NCBI GenBank assembly: GCA_028279945.1
Contig: JANQMT010000186.1
Span: 1 to 40,138 of the forward strand
Reading direction: 5' to 3'
DNA length: 40,138 bases
From: JAKSCF01 sp028279945
GTDB lineage: Bacteria > Bacillota > Clostridia > Peptostreptococcales > JAAYPU01
The notes beneath the pieces were generated by a model, which saw nothing but the letters and a program-made list of their open reading frames with translations, did no database searches and was not told where the DNA came from. Shown here piece by piece: positions 1 to 7,459 of the stretch. The position numbers and the translations under genes are program-made. Each line of letters begins with the position of its first letter. Positions within the stretch are counted from its first letter, which is position 1.

Positions 1-399
1 GAAACCCAAAAATTCTACTCCATGTTAGATACATTAGGACTATGCCAATTCGCATGGGGACCTGCATGGCAATTGTATGGGCCGGAGGAATTGGTGGAAT
101 TTTGTCAATACGGATTAGGCTGGGATGCAAGCATAAAAGAGCTGCAGGAAGTTGGGGAAAGAAGAATCAACCTGATGAGAATGTTCAATGCAAAAGAAGG
201 CTTCACACGTAAAGAAGACGTGATTCCGGAGAGACTATTTGATGCCATTCCGGACGGACCTAATGCAGGAACTCAGCTAAGCAAAGAAGATTTTGAAGTC
301 GCTTTAAACAAATATTATGAATTAGCCGGATGGGATCAAGAGACAGGTAACCCAACGCCTAAGGTATTGAAGAGACTCGGTCTTGAATGGTTGCTTTAA
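1..399 (+). CDS. Aldehyde:ferredoxin oxidoreductase, C-terminal end (partial)
   Basis: The window opens inside this gene; the reading frame is open from base 1, so the ATG at 22 is internal. The visible 132 residues match the C-terminal helical domain of tungsten-dependent aldehyde:ferredoxin oxidoreductases, including the LDTLGLCQF stretch whose cysteine belongs to the family's [4Fe-4S] ligand set, and a typical end (RLGLEWLL). These enzymes oxidise aldehydes to carboxylic acids with ferredoxin as electron acceptor in the cytoplasm of anaerobes, often during amino-acid fermentation. The molybdopterin-binding N-terminal domains lie outside the window. No clear terminator follows; the next gene starts 59 bases on. 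The family call is confident from the C-terminal sequence; substrate preference cannot be judged. Confidence 0.9.
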   Translation, partial: ETQKFYSMLDTLGLCQFAWGPAWQLYGPEELVEFCQYGLGWDASIKELQEVGERRINLMRMFNAKEGFTRKEDVIPERLFDAIPDGPNAGTQLSKEDFEVALNKYYELAGWDQETGNPTPKVLKRLGLEWLL

Positions 400-458
400 A
401 TAGAATGTTAAAGTTAGCAACTTTACGAAAGTACTCTGAATTTACGAGAGGTGATTAA

Positions 459-1112
459 ATGAGTATTGTGAAAGGCATTAATAATATGGTTATGCGAAAA
501 ATGCATTCAAACAAAAAACATTCAAACAATGATCGATTAAATATAAGAGCAGACTTTAAGTTAAAAAGGATTATAGATATTTTTCTAATGTCTATTCAAG
601 GAAAATATAAAAAGGTTACCTCAATAGAAGAAGACTTCATGACATATACCATTAAATTACAAGAAAAGCACTATTTGAAATACCTTTCCTTCAGATACTC
701 AATACAAAATAGGTTTTTTAGTAGAGTATATGATTTAATCATTGAAACACATATACCTGATATAGTAGAGGATACAGTTGTTTTTGGAATAAAATACAAT
801 GGGGTTACAAGTATTAAAAACGCTGTATTTGTTATGAAACAAGGAAGCGAAAAGTATGCAGGTTATTTAAATAATCTTAACATTCGACTTATCACAAAAC
901 GATTGGTTAATCTCAATTTTTTAGATTTTGAAATTATATACAATGTACAAAATAAATGCTGGGATATTAAAGCTACCAGTATTATTGGGTCAACTTCATG
1001 GATGCTTTTTCCACCAATTTTCAAGACAGTTGAACCAAAAAAAGATGAGTGTCTACGTATATTAGAATTATTTGAACTGATAGCATCTGTTTTGTATATG
1101 TATAAGGTATAA
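459..1112 (+). CDS. Hypothetical protein, 217 residues
   Basis: I do not recognise this protein. It has a good ribosome binding site (GAGAGGTGAT, five bases before ATG). The N-terminus is basic and polar (residues 1-35, rich in Lys, Asn and Arg); the rest looks like a mixed alpha/beta globular protein with many aromatic residues. There is no signal peptide or clear membrane segment, though a hydrophobic patch (SWMLFPPIF) lies near residue 185. The codons are very AT-rich, more so than in the preceding oxidoreductase tail, which would fit recent acquisition. Neighbours (an oxidoreductase upstream, 39-residue proteins downstream) give no functional hint. Confidence 0.7.
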   Translation: MSIVKGINNMVMRKMHSNKKHSNNDRLNIRADFKLKRIIDIFLMSIQGKYKKVTSIEEDFMTYTIKLQEKHYLKYLSFRYSIQNRFFSRVYDLIIETHIPDIVEDTVVFGIKYNGVTSIKNAVFVMKQGSEKYAGYLNNLNIRLITKRLVNLNFLDFEIIYNVQNKCWDIKATSIIGSTSWMLFPPIFKTVEPKKDECLRILELFELIASVLYMYKV

Positions 1113-1182
1113 AGGGGAGCTGCTGTGGATGAGTTGTATAATCCAATCCAAGTAAATGATAAGAAATTATTATTTTTTGATA

Positions 1183-1210
1183 ACATATTTGAATGATGCT
1201 TCATAGTATG
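1183..1210 (+). promoter_or_regulatory. Candidate sigma-K-type promoter for the + strand 39-residue protein
   Basis: An ACA at 1183-1185 and CATAGTATG at 1202-1210 are separated by the spacing expected for Bacillus sigma-K promoters (-35 ACA/AC, 16-17 bases, -10 CATANNNTA). The last -10 position departs from consensus. The start codon of the 39-residue protein lies about 40 bases downstream, after an AAGGAGGTG site. The match is short, so the call rests on the parallel site found in front of the three paralogues. Confidence 0.4.
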
Positions 1211-1249
1211 AATTATACTGATTCACTATTTATCAAGGAGGTGTCATTC

Positions 1250-1369
1250 ATGCCAGATAACATTGGGGGATTTTTCGATGGAGACAACAGTAATTTACTG
1301 TTCTTTTTCTTGCTATTAGTTGTTTTATTCTGTAGTTGTGATTGTTTTAGAGGCTTTGGTAAATGCTAA
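1250..1369 (+). CDS. 39-residue hydrophobic Cys-terminal protein, paralogue 1
   Basis: This short gene has a strong ribosome binding site (AAGGAGGTG, six bases before ATG). The product starts with a polar segment containing GGFFDG, followed by one hydrophobic stretch (LLFFFLLLVVLFC) and a tail with cysteines (C28, C30, C32, C39). Three close paralogues lie on the opposite strand at 1638-2096. The layout of a short polar head, one membrane-like helix and a Cys-rich end resembles the small sporulation or spore-coat proteins of Firmicutes, but I cannot assign a named family. The candidate sigma-K promoter upstream would fit late mother-cell expression. The conserved pattern across four copies makes it very likely a real gene. 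Confidence 0.75.
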   Translation: MPDNIGGFFDGDNSNLLFFFLLLVVLFCSCDCFRGFGKC

Positions 1370-1510
1370 AATGCAAAATGGTCCTAAAGTATCCTGGACA
1401 TAAATAAATTGCAAAAGTAATATTACCTATAGCAGTAGGTTACAACGCATGAAAATAGAATATAACTTGAAAATGAGAAAAATTATAATTAAATAAGAGA
1501 AATATCAAAT

Positions 1511-1551
1511 AGATGGCTCCCGCTTAGGAAGCGGAGCCATCTATTTTTTTT
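1511..1551 (+). terminator. Rho-independent terminator
   Basis: AGATGGCTC pairs with GAGCCATCT and CGCTT with AAGCG around an AGG loop, with one unpaired C, followed by a run of eight T. It ends + strand transcription after the 39-residue gene and stands between the convergent gene groups. Confidence 0.9.
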
Positions 1552-1637
1552 GTTTAATTGATAACGTGAACAGCTATTCTTATTGAGTATTTATTTCAAC
1601 TCATTTTCTAATGCTGTAAAAACCTAAATGTTATTGT

Positions 1638-1757
1638 TTAATAGTGTCTTCCAAAACATCCACAATTACAGAATAATACTACTAGCAATAAAAAGAAAAA
1701 CAATAAACTGCTGTCAACGCAGCCTTTGTCGAAAATGCCACCTACAGGATTATCCAT
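1638..1757 (-). CDS. 39-residue hydrophobic Cys-terminal protein, paralogue 2
   Basis: The minus-strand ATG follows AAAGGAGGTATTAGTT, a strong ribosome binding site. The protein begins MDNPVGGIFDKGC, continues with the hydrophobic core SLLFFFLLLVVLFC, and ends in CNCGCFGRHY. Head and core are nearly identical to those of the two genes upstream on the same strand, while the last nine residues vary. It is the last of three tandem minus-strand copies separated by about 50 bases each, probably one operon. The function is unknown; a sporulation or spore-coat role is inferred from composition and the candidate promoter. Confidence 0.75.
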   Translation of the reverse strand: MDNPVGGIFDKGCVDSSLLFFFLLLVVLFCNCGCFGRHY

Positions 1758-1806
1758 AACTAATACCTCCTTTACTAGATAAGTAATAGTAATTTAACCC
1801 TAATAG

Positions 1807-1926
1807 CTAGTAACAACAATCATCACGACTAAAGCAATTACAGAATATAATCACCAGCAATAAAAAGAAGAACAACAAACTGCTGTCGAAGCCTCTGTCA
1901 AAAATGCCACCTACAGGATTATCCAT
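1807..1926 (-). CDS. 39-residue hydrophobic Cys-terminal protein, paralogue 3
   Basis: This is the middle gene of the minus-strand trio, with AAAAGGAGGTATAAGTT before its ATG. It starts MDNPVGGIFDRGFD, has the core SLLFFFLLLVIIFC and ends NCFSRDDCCY. No promoter of its own is visible in the 50 bases between it and the preceding gene, which supports cotranscription. At the DNA level the first 90 bases are very similar to the neighbouring copies, indicating tandem duplication. The function is unknown. Confidence 0.75.
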   Translation of the reverse strand: MDNPVGGIFDRGFDSSLLFFFLLLVIIFCNCFSRDDCCY

Positions 1927-1976
1927 AACTTATACCTCCTTTTTTAAGATCTATAATTTAAATATTTTTTTTATTA

Positions 1977-2096
1977 CTAGCAGCAATCGTAATCATTATT
2001 GAAGCAACTACAGAATAAAACTACAAGTATTAAAAAGAAGAACAACAAACTACTGTCGAAGTCTCTGCCAAAAATTCCACCTACTGGATTATCCAT
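1977..2096 (-). CDS. 39-residue hydrophobic Cys-terminal protein, paralogue 4
   Basis: This is the first gene of the minus-strand trio, with AAGGAGGTTGTGTT before ATG. It starts MDNPVGGIFGRDFD, has the core SLLFFFLILVVLFC and ends SCFNNDYDCC. A sigma-K-like promoter lies about 60 bases upstream of its start codon and probably drives all three genes. As in the other copies, the tail is variable but keeps cysteines and aromatic residues, which suggests that cross-linking or metal contact may matter while the rest of the tail is free to change. That last point is inference. Confidence 0.75.
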   Translation of the reverse strand: MDNPVGGIFGRDFDSSLLFFFLILVVLFCSCFNNDYDCC

Positions 2097-2154
2097 AACA
2101 CAACCTCCTTGATTTAGTAAGTAATTTAATCTTGTGTCATTTATTACTCAATAA

Positions 2155-2181
2155 TATATTATGAATTTAATGAAATATTGT
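2155..2181 (-). promoter_or_regulatory. Candidate sigma-K-type promoter for the minus-strand trio
   Basis: On the minus strand, ACA (at 2181-2179) is followed after AC by 16 bases and then CATAATATA (2163-2155), a full match to the Bacillus sigma-K -10 pattern CATANNNTA. Transcription would start about 50 bases before the first 39-residue gene. The region is AT-rich, so a chance match is possible. Confidence 0.45.
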
Positions 2182-2297
2182 TAATAATATGGAAAAAATA
2201 ACCTTATAAATTTACATTTCTATACGAGATGTAAGCTAAATGATATAATGTAAATAATGATATTATTAGTTTTATAGAATTTGATTTGGAGGAAATT

Positions 2298-3551
2298 ATG
2301 GAAAACAACAATATTAAATGTCCTAATTGTGGACATGAATTTCCTGTTGAGAATGCTTTGTTTCGTCAAGCAGAAGAGAAATTAAAGCTGGAATATGAAG
2401 AAAAATTAAATCAGCAGACAGCAATAATTCAAAAACAGAAAGTAGAAATGGCAAAAGAAAAAGAAGAATTGGATAAAAAGATTGCCGAACAAGAAGTCTT
2501 CATAAAAAATGAAGTTAGCAATAAATTAGAAAAAGAAAAAATAAAAATAAGAGAAGAAGCTTCTGAAGAAGTAGAAGAAAGAATAAAGCAATTATTAGAA
2601 GAGAACGAAAGACGAAAGAATGAGAATAAAGCGTTAAAACAGCGAGAGATTGACCTATTAAAAAAAGAACAAGATTTAAAGGAAAAACAAGAAGAAATAG
2701 AACTGGAAATGCAAAAAAAACTTTTAGAGAAACAAGAAGAAATAGCTGATGAAGTTAGAAAAAAAGAACAAGAAAAAACAGAGCTCAAGTTAAAGGAATA
2801 TGAGAAAAAGCTGAAAGATCAAAAAAAATTAGTTGAAGAAATGCAAAGAAAAGCTGAGCAAGGGTCTATGCAGATGCAAGGAGAAGTTCAAGAACTTGCT
2901 TTAGAAGAAATATTAAAGTCCGAATTCCCGTTTGATTCAATAGAGCCTGTAGAAAAGGGCATAAAAGGCGCAGACGTTATTCAAGTTGTCAAGAATGAAT
3001 TTCAGCAAATTTGTGGTCGCATTATTTATGAAAGCAAAAGAACCAAGTCCTTTTCAGAAGGCTGGATAGAAAAGCTTAAAAAAGATCAACGCAGTATTGG
3101 AGCTGAAATTTCAGTGATTGTATCTGAATCTCTGCCTAAAGATATGGTTAAGTTTGGACGAAAAGATGGTGTTTGGATATGCACATTCCCAGAATCAAAG
3201 CATGTTGCCTTTGTGCTGAGAGAAATGTTATTGCGAGAATATATGGTTCGGTCCTCAGTCAGCAATGTTGGCGGCAAAATGGAAAGTTTGTATGATTATT
3301 TAACCAGTGAAGATTTTAGGCAAAAAGTAGAGGCCATAGTAGAAGGCTTTTCTTCATTAAAAAACCAAATTGACAATGAAAAACGCGCAATGCAAAGAAT
3401 TTGGAAGGAAAGAGAGAAACAGTTGGAAAAAGTCATTGAGAATACTATTGGGATGTATGGCTCTATCCGTGGTATTGCAGGCAGTGCAATAGGTTCAGTT
3501 CCTAAATTAGAATTAGCATGTGGGGAGATGGATGAAGATCAGATTAGTTAA
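2298..3551 (+). CDS. DUF2130 domain-containing protein
   Basis: The start is the ATG at 2298, preceded by GGAGGAAATT; an in-frame TTG twelve bases earlier has no ribosome binding site. The 417-residue protein starts with a short zinc-ribbon-like CPNCGHEF motif. A long, highly charged coiled coil rich in Glu, Lys and Gln follows (about residues 25-205). The C-terminal DUF2130 domain comes next (about 205-390), with its typical phrases GADVIQVV, IIYESKRTKSFSEGWIEKLK and a final NQIDNEKRAMQRIWKEREKQ segment. The domain's function is not established. The core IYESK..K.F...W resembles the nuclease-like fold of RmuC proteins, which is an inference. It is a single gene followed by a long gene-free stretch. 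Confidence 0.85.
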   Translation: MENNNIKCPNCGHEFPVENALFRQAEEKLKLEYEEKLNQQTAIIQKQKVEMAKEKEELDKKIAEQEVFIKNEVSNKLEKEKIKIREEASEEVEERIKQLLEENERRKNENKALKQREIDLLKKEQDLKEKQEEIELEMQKKLLEKQEEIADEVRKKEQEKTELKLKEYEKKLKDQKKLVEEMQRKAEQGSMQMQGEVQELALEEILKSEFPFDSIEPVEKGIKGADVIQVVKNEFQQICGRIIYESKRTKSFSEGWIEKLKKDQRSIGAEISVIVSESLPKDMVKFGRKDGVWICTFPESKHVAFVLREMLLREYMVRSSVSNVGGKMESLYDYLTSEDFRQKVEAIVEGFSSLKNQIDNEKRAMQRIWKEREKQLEKVIENTIGMYGSIRGIAGSAIGSVPKLELACGEMDEDQIS

Positions 3552-3623
3552 GGTATTCATTCTGACAATTGACGACATATTTTTTGCTTTTTAGACATAT
3601 ATCATTACGAACGCATTGGTCCA

Positions 3624-3632
3624 TGTTATAAT
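3624..3632 (+). promoter_or_regulatory. Candidate extended -10 promoter for a small RNA
   Basis: TGTTATAAT is a perfect extended -10 box (TGnTATAAT). A weak -35 (TTACGA) lies 16-17 bases upstream. It precedes a structured stretch without open reading frames that ends in a terminator. Confidence 0.45.
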
Positions 3633-3638
3633 TACTTA

Positions 3639-3754
3639 TGTACTGATTTAGAAACTTGCTCTTACCCCTTCGATAGAGCGTGTAACATGTGGTAAAGACC
3701 ACTTACCACAAAGAATTTTCAAAAGCTACCAGATGAAAGGCTGGTAGCTTTTGT
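3639..3754 (+). ncRNA. Candidate small RNA with C-rich loop
   Basis: This stretch of about 115 bases follows an extended -10 promoter and ends at a 12-bp perfect hairpin (AAAAGCTACCAG / CTGGTAGCTTTT, 3721-3752). Two more hairpins can be drawn: GCTCT/AGAGC around a loop containing TACCCCTTCG (about 3658-3678), and GTGGTAA/TTACCAC (about 3689-3709). No start codon here opens more than two codons. I do not recognise an Rfam family: it does not look like 6S, SRP, tmRNA or a known riboswitch. C-rich loops in Gram-positive small RNAs often pair with Shine-Dalgarno sequences, so a regulatory RNA is plausible. The terminator's T run is short. Confidence 0.35.
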
Positions 3755-3760
3755 CCGCAT

Positions 3761-3800
3761 AAAAAAAAATAATCACTCTTCCAGCAAGAGCGATTATCAT
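3761..3800 (-). terminator. Minus-strand rho-independent terminator
   Basis: Read on the minus strand, ATAATC and CTCTT pair with AAGAG and GATTAT around GCTGG, with one mismatch, and a run of nine T follows. It ends transcription coming from the right, although no minus-strand gene lies there, which implies a non-coding transcript. Confidence 0.7.
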
Positions 3801-3847
3801 TATATGTAAAACCATTTTATGCTAGCCATGCCTGGCCAGTATCTTTC
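3762..3847 (-). ncRNA. Candidate minus-strand small RNA facing the + strand one
   Basis: A minus-strand promoter (TTGGTA at 3883-3878, 18-base spacer, TATAAT at 3859-3854) precedes about 85 bases with a 7-bp hairpin (CTGGCCA/TGGCTAG around GGCA) and a strong terminator at 3761-3800. No open reading frame of useful size is present. The two candidate RNAs converge, with terminators back to back. I do not recognise a family. The support is promoter plus terminator only. Confidence 0.3.
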
Positions 3848-4038
3848 AATTGCATTATATCAAAATTTTTTAAACAATACCAATGGTTATTTTTGCATTT
3901 TTAAATAAAAATAAAATATTTCAAGGGTTTGAAGAATTATATTTTTTTAAAAAGCTGTTATGTGGAAGCGTTAAGCTTCTTTTTTTTTGAGAAATAAGTT
4001 GTCCCTATCAAGCATATAGTGTTACAGGGGGCATGGCA

Positions 4039-4188
4039 ATGGGAAAAAAGGAAACCAGGATAATTGTTGAAGAAGTGTTTAAATCCAAAAATGAAAAAGC
4101 GAAGAAAGAAAAGTTGAACCATATTCTTATGGATGTTATCAAAAAATCTTCTGCAGAGTCCATACACAAAAGAAAGAATAAGAAGTGA
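4039..4188 (+). CDS. Small basic protein next to the serine recombinase
   Basis: This 49-residue protein starts at the ATG at 4039, seven bases after a GGGGG ribosome binding site; an in-frame ATG at 4033 lies too close to that site. It is very rich in Lys and Glu (MGKKETRIIVEEVFKSK... ending KRKNKK) and predicted mainly helical, with no membrane segment. It lies 50 bases upstream of the large serine recombinase on the same strand, with the same unusual G-rich ribosome binding site, so the two are probably cotranscribed. A role as accessory or directionality factor of the recombinase is possible but not shown. I do not recognise the family. Confidence 0.55.
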   Translation: MGKKETRIIVEEVFKSKNEKAKKEKLNHILMDVIKKSSAESIHKRKNKK

Positions 4189-4238
4189 TATGGGTTAACA
4201 AGTTATATTAGAATGGTATTGTCTAAGGGGGAAAATGC

Positions 4239-5816
4239 ATGGAGAAAGTAGCCATTTATTGTAGATTGTCCGATGAAGATAAAAATAAAATTAGTGCTTT
4301 TGACGCCTCTGAAAGTATTCAGAATCAAAAAAATATGTTGACCGGGTATGCTATAGAGAAGAATTGGGAAATATTCAAGATTTATTCCGATGATGATTAT
4401 TCCGGATTGGATAAGGATAGACCTGAATGGAATCAGATGCTTATAGATGCAGAGTGCAATAAATTTGATGTCATTCTTTGTAAAAGTCAATCAAGATTTG
4501 CCAGAGATATGGAGTCAATTGAAAAATATCTCCATAATTTGCTGGTTGAATGGGGAATACGGTTTGTTGGATTTGCGGATAACTCCGATACTGCTAACAA
4601 AGGCAATAAAAAACAAAGACAAATCATGGGATTAACCAACGAATGGTATTGTGAGGATATATCTGAAAATATCCGGTCAGTCTTTGACTACAAACGAAAA
4701 GAAGGTCAATTTATTGGAAGCTTTGCGGCATATGGATATAAGAAAAGTGTTGAGGATAAAAATAAAATTCTGATTGATGAAGAAGCTGCTAAGATTGTGC
4801 GCCAAATATTTGATTGGTATCTACAAGGCTATGGATCTCAGCATATTGCTTATATGTTAAACGAAAAAGAGATTTATAATCCAACAAAGTATAAACAGGT
4901 CTGTCAAAATTTAAAGTTTGTTAACTCTGGTTTTAACGATGGCTGTCATTTATGGAATAAGACTACCATTAAGCGTATTCTAAAAAATGAACTTTATATT
5001 GGCAACATGGTTCAAGGCAAAAGAAAAAAAATAAGCTATAAATCAAAGAAAATTGTGCAGTTAGATGAAGCGGAATGGATAGTGGTAAAAGGTACCCATC
5101 AACCCATCATTGATCAGCAGGTTTTTGATGAAGTACAATACTTAATTAAAAATAGAAAACGAAGCTCAGGAGAGGGAAAAGCTCATATTTTTGCAACTAA
5201 GCTTAGGTGTGCTGATTGTAATCATGTTATGGTCAAAAACAGTACCTTTAGAAAGGGTATCCGATATTCGTATTTTAGGTGCAAGCTATATGCTGTGAAT
5301 CCCGGCAAATCCATTTGTACCAGACATGGTATACGATTGGATTATATTGAAAAGGCTGTCATATATAAATTAAATCAGCATATGAGCAAATATTTTGATG
5401 AAACCGCCTCCATATATTATGAAGAAATCAATAAAGAAGTACAAGACTCTGCTAATAGCTTGTTGAAAGAGAAAAATGACGTTAATAAGCAACTAAAATT
5501 GAAGACGGAAGTTGTAAAGAACCTTTATGAAGATAAAATAAGAGGGGTTATTACCGGTCAGCAATTTATAGAAATGAATGAAGCTTTTTTAGAAGAAAGG
5601 GCAAAGCTTTTAGAGCGGTTGGATGCAATTGATGAATCAATAAAGAAAGTGAACGCATTAGAAGACGAAAACAAAGGGTTAGATGTGGCAAAAGACTATC
5701 AAAATATTAAAGAATTATCTCATATTCTGGTTAATGGATTTATTGATTTTATAGAAGTGAGTGAGAGGGATAAAAAAACGGATGAGCAAAGAATAAAGAT
5801 ATACTGGAGGTTTTAG
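4239..5816 (+). CDS. Large serine recombinase (site-specific integrase)
   Basis: This 525-residue protein has the full large-serine-recombinase layout. The N-terminal resolvase/invertase domain (about 1-150) carries the nucleophile Ser11 in YCRLSDED and the catalytic arginines of SRFARD (R86, R89). The recombinase domain follows (about 165-300), then a zinc-ribbon domain starting LRCADCNHVM with further cysteines near residues 348 and 361. A C-terminal coiled coil (about 395-470) ends the protein. Such enzymes integrate and excise prophages, conjugative elements and sporulation-interrupting elements such as skin. A GGGGG site seven bases before ATG supports the start. No phage or transfer genes lie nearby, so this is a lone integrase with its small partner, or the remnant of a larger element. 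Length and motifs look intact. Confidence 0.92.
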   Translation: MEKVAIYCRLSDEDKNKISAFDASESIQNQKNMLTGYAIEKNWEIFKIYSDDDYSGLDKDRPEWNQMLIDAECNKFDVILCKSQSRFARDMESIEKYLHNLLVEWGIRFVGFADNSDTANKGNKKQRQIMGLTNEWYCEDISENIRSVFDYKRKEGQFIGSFAAYGYKKSVEDKNKILIDEEAAKIVRQIFDWYLQGYGSQHIAYMLNEKEIYNPTKYKQVCQNLKFVNSGFNDGCHLWNKTTIKRILKNELYIGNMVQGKRKKISYKSKKIVQLDEAEWIVVKGTHQPIIDQQVFDEVQYLIKNRKRSSGEGKAHIFATKLRCADCNHVMVKNSTFRKGIRYSYFRCKLYAVNPGKSICTRHGIRLDYIEKAVIYKLNQHMSKYFDETASIYYEEINKEVQDSANSLLKEKNDVNKQLKLKTEVVKNLYEDKIRGVITGQQFIEMNEAFLEERAKLLERLDAIDESIKKVNALEDENKGLDVAKDYQNIKELSHILVNGFIDFIEVSERDKKTDEQRIKIYWRF

Positions 5817-6097
5817 CAGAGGTAAAATAGTTCCAAAATGAAACAAATGAAAACAGAGTTTCAAAAAAGAACATATTGAGGGTTTAAAAATATTAAAATA
5901 ATAAAAAAAATAATAAATAAAACGCAATAAAACAGCTGAAATAATGAAAAGGTAATCTTTTATCATAAGCTTGATTAAAATCTTTAAAATGCTGGTATAT
6001 AACTTGCGTAATAGATTGTTAATAGGTACAGGATGCATTGAAGAAGCAATAATGAACCAAAGGATAAGATTGTTGTCAATAAAGGAATGGTGATAAT

Positions 6098-7459
6098 ATG
6101 ACAACAAAAGAAATCACTATGAATAAAGATTACGACAGAATACCCATTAATATATTTTTTCAAAAAATATTGGATTATCCGTTTCATTGGCATAGTTCTA
6201 TTGAATTGATTATGGTTATGGAAGGGAGTATTTATATAGCTTGTGTAGATGAAACAAGATTAATGAAAAAGGGCGATGTTGAAATTTTAAATATAAATCA
6301 ACCCCACCGTATTTTCAAGACACAACAAGATAATATTGTTGTAACCATACATATTGATGCAGATTTTGCAAAACTAAATTTTCCTAATTTAAATACAGTA
6401 TGGTTTTCAAATAATTTTTCACCTTATCGTCATGTGGATAAAATTAAACTTCAAGTGTTGATCCAAGAGATTCCCAATCTTATATTGCCTTTAATTGATT
6501 CAGAAGAAATCAACATTTCAAAGCACAAGGAAATAGCTTATGAATTCGTAAAAAAGTTTATTGACGTTTTTGACATGTTAAATAACAAGCATGGTAATTC
6601 TGAATTTAATTTGGCTAGAAGCAGGCGAATTTTTAATTATATATATAATGATTTGAATTTTGTTAATAAGATTACATTAGAAGATATTGCTGCTAAAGAG
6701 TACTTAAATTTAGATTATTTATCTTACATCATTAAGACCTTATCAGGAGACACCTTTCAATATGTATTAAATTATTTTAGAATTGGGCATTCGGTTAAGC
6801 TTTTATTGGGAACAGATAAAAATATCACAGAAATTGCTTTGGAGTGCGGCTTTTCTGCGCCTAGATATTTCTACAAATATTTTAATCATTTTTTTCCGGA
6901 AGGGCCAAAGGAATTTCGAAAAAAAAACAAGCAAAAAATGGGTAATATTCACCATATAAAATGCTATGAAGCTATAAATTTGCAAGATGCAATAAAAAAA
7001 ATGACAAATTTAGCTGAAGGGGCATCGGAAAAAGTTTATGAGACTCATTTAAAATGGATAGAGATTGATTTATATGATTCTGCTGAGTTTTTCCTAAATC
7101 AATGGAAGAAACCTGCTTACCTATTTCATGCCATAGATTTATGTGACGAAGACGGACAAAATCAATTTCAATATATTCTAAAAGTAATTGGGATTGAAAA
7201 CATACGAATTAATGGCTTATTTTCAGATGATATGGAAATTAGGATCAAAGATAAATGTGAAGGGATGCAGCATAATTGGAATAAAGTAATGATGGTTATG
7301 AATTTATTGAAAAAGAATTATATAAATCCTTGTATGATACTCCAATCTAATAAATTATGGGAAAATGAATATTTTGAGCAGTTACAATGCTTCGTTCAAA
7401 ACTATATAAGCACATATGGAAATGATTCAGTTCGTAAATGGAAATTTGAGATACGATAA
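6098..7459 (+). CDS. AraC-family regulator with a GH39 domain cut short
   Basis: The 453-residue product has an N-terminal cupin sensor (about 10-110; FHWHSSIELIMVMEGS, then the NINQPHRI metal-type motif). Two AraC helix-turn-helix units follow at about 170-275 (ITLEDIAAKEYLN and ITEIALECGFSAPRYFYKYF). The rest (about 305-453) matches the start of a glycoside hydrolase family 39 (beta-xylosidase-like) domain: IRINGLFSDDM, and finally YGNDSVRKWKFEI. In GH39 the latter continues into W-N-E-P with the catalytic acid/base Glu, but here it ends R-stop. A weak continuation (RYDKYMDFIIDNIKEEL) appears in another frame just downstream, suggesting a frameshift followed by truncation at the neighbouring inverted gene. 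The DNA-binding part is intact and may still be functional; the sugar-related domain is not. Confidence 0.85.
   Translation: MTTKEITMNKDYDRIPINIFFQKILDYPFHWHSSIELIMVMEGSIYIACVDETRLMKKGDVEILNINQPHRIFKTQQDNIVVTIHIDADFAKLNFPNLNTVWFSNNFSPYRHVDKIKLQVLIQEIPNLILPLIDSEEINISKHKEIAYEFVKKFIDVFDMLNNKHGNSEFNLARSRRIFNYIYNDLNFVNKITLEDIAAKEYLNLDYLSYIIKTLSGDTFQYVLNYFRIGHSVKLLLGTDKNITEIALECGFSAPRYFYKYFNHFFPEGPKEFRKKNKQKMGNIHHIKCYEAINLQDAIKKMTNLAEGASEKVYETHLKWIEIDLYDSAEFFLNQWKKPAYLFHAIDLCDEDGQNQFQYILKVIGIENIRINGLFSDDMEIRIKDKCEGMQHNWNKVMMVMNLLKKNYINPCMILQSNKLWENEYFEQLQCFVQNYISTYGNDSVRKWKFEIR

Noticed and set aside
1125..1196. A possible 23-codon gene starting with GTG after AGGGGAG
   Set aside because: The ribosome binding site is fair, but the product has no recognisable feature and overlaps the -35 of the next unit; too little support to annotate.
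863..1204. Long minus-strand reading frame over the 217-residue gene
   Set aside because: It lies antisense to a frame with a good ribosome binding site and has an implausible composition; it is a shadow.
2286..2297. Upstream TTG start for the DUF2130 gene
   Set aside because: The Shine-Dalgarno sequence overlaps this TTG and fits the ATG at 2298.
3658..3754. Known RNA family (6S, SRP, tmRNA, c-di-GMP or T-box) for the small RNA candidate
   Set aside because: None of the hallmark conserved sequences of these families is present.
3958..4167. Minus-strand reading frame of 69 codons left of the recombinase
   Set aside because: It is the antisense of the small basic gene and has no ribosome binding site.
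5817..6097. Attachment site or further gene after the recombinase
   Set aside because: The stretch is AT-rich with only a possible TTGATT...TATAAC promoter for the AraC gene. I saw no repeat shared with the left side of the recombinase.
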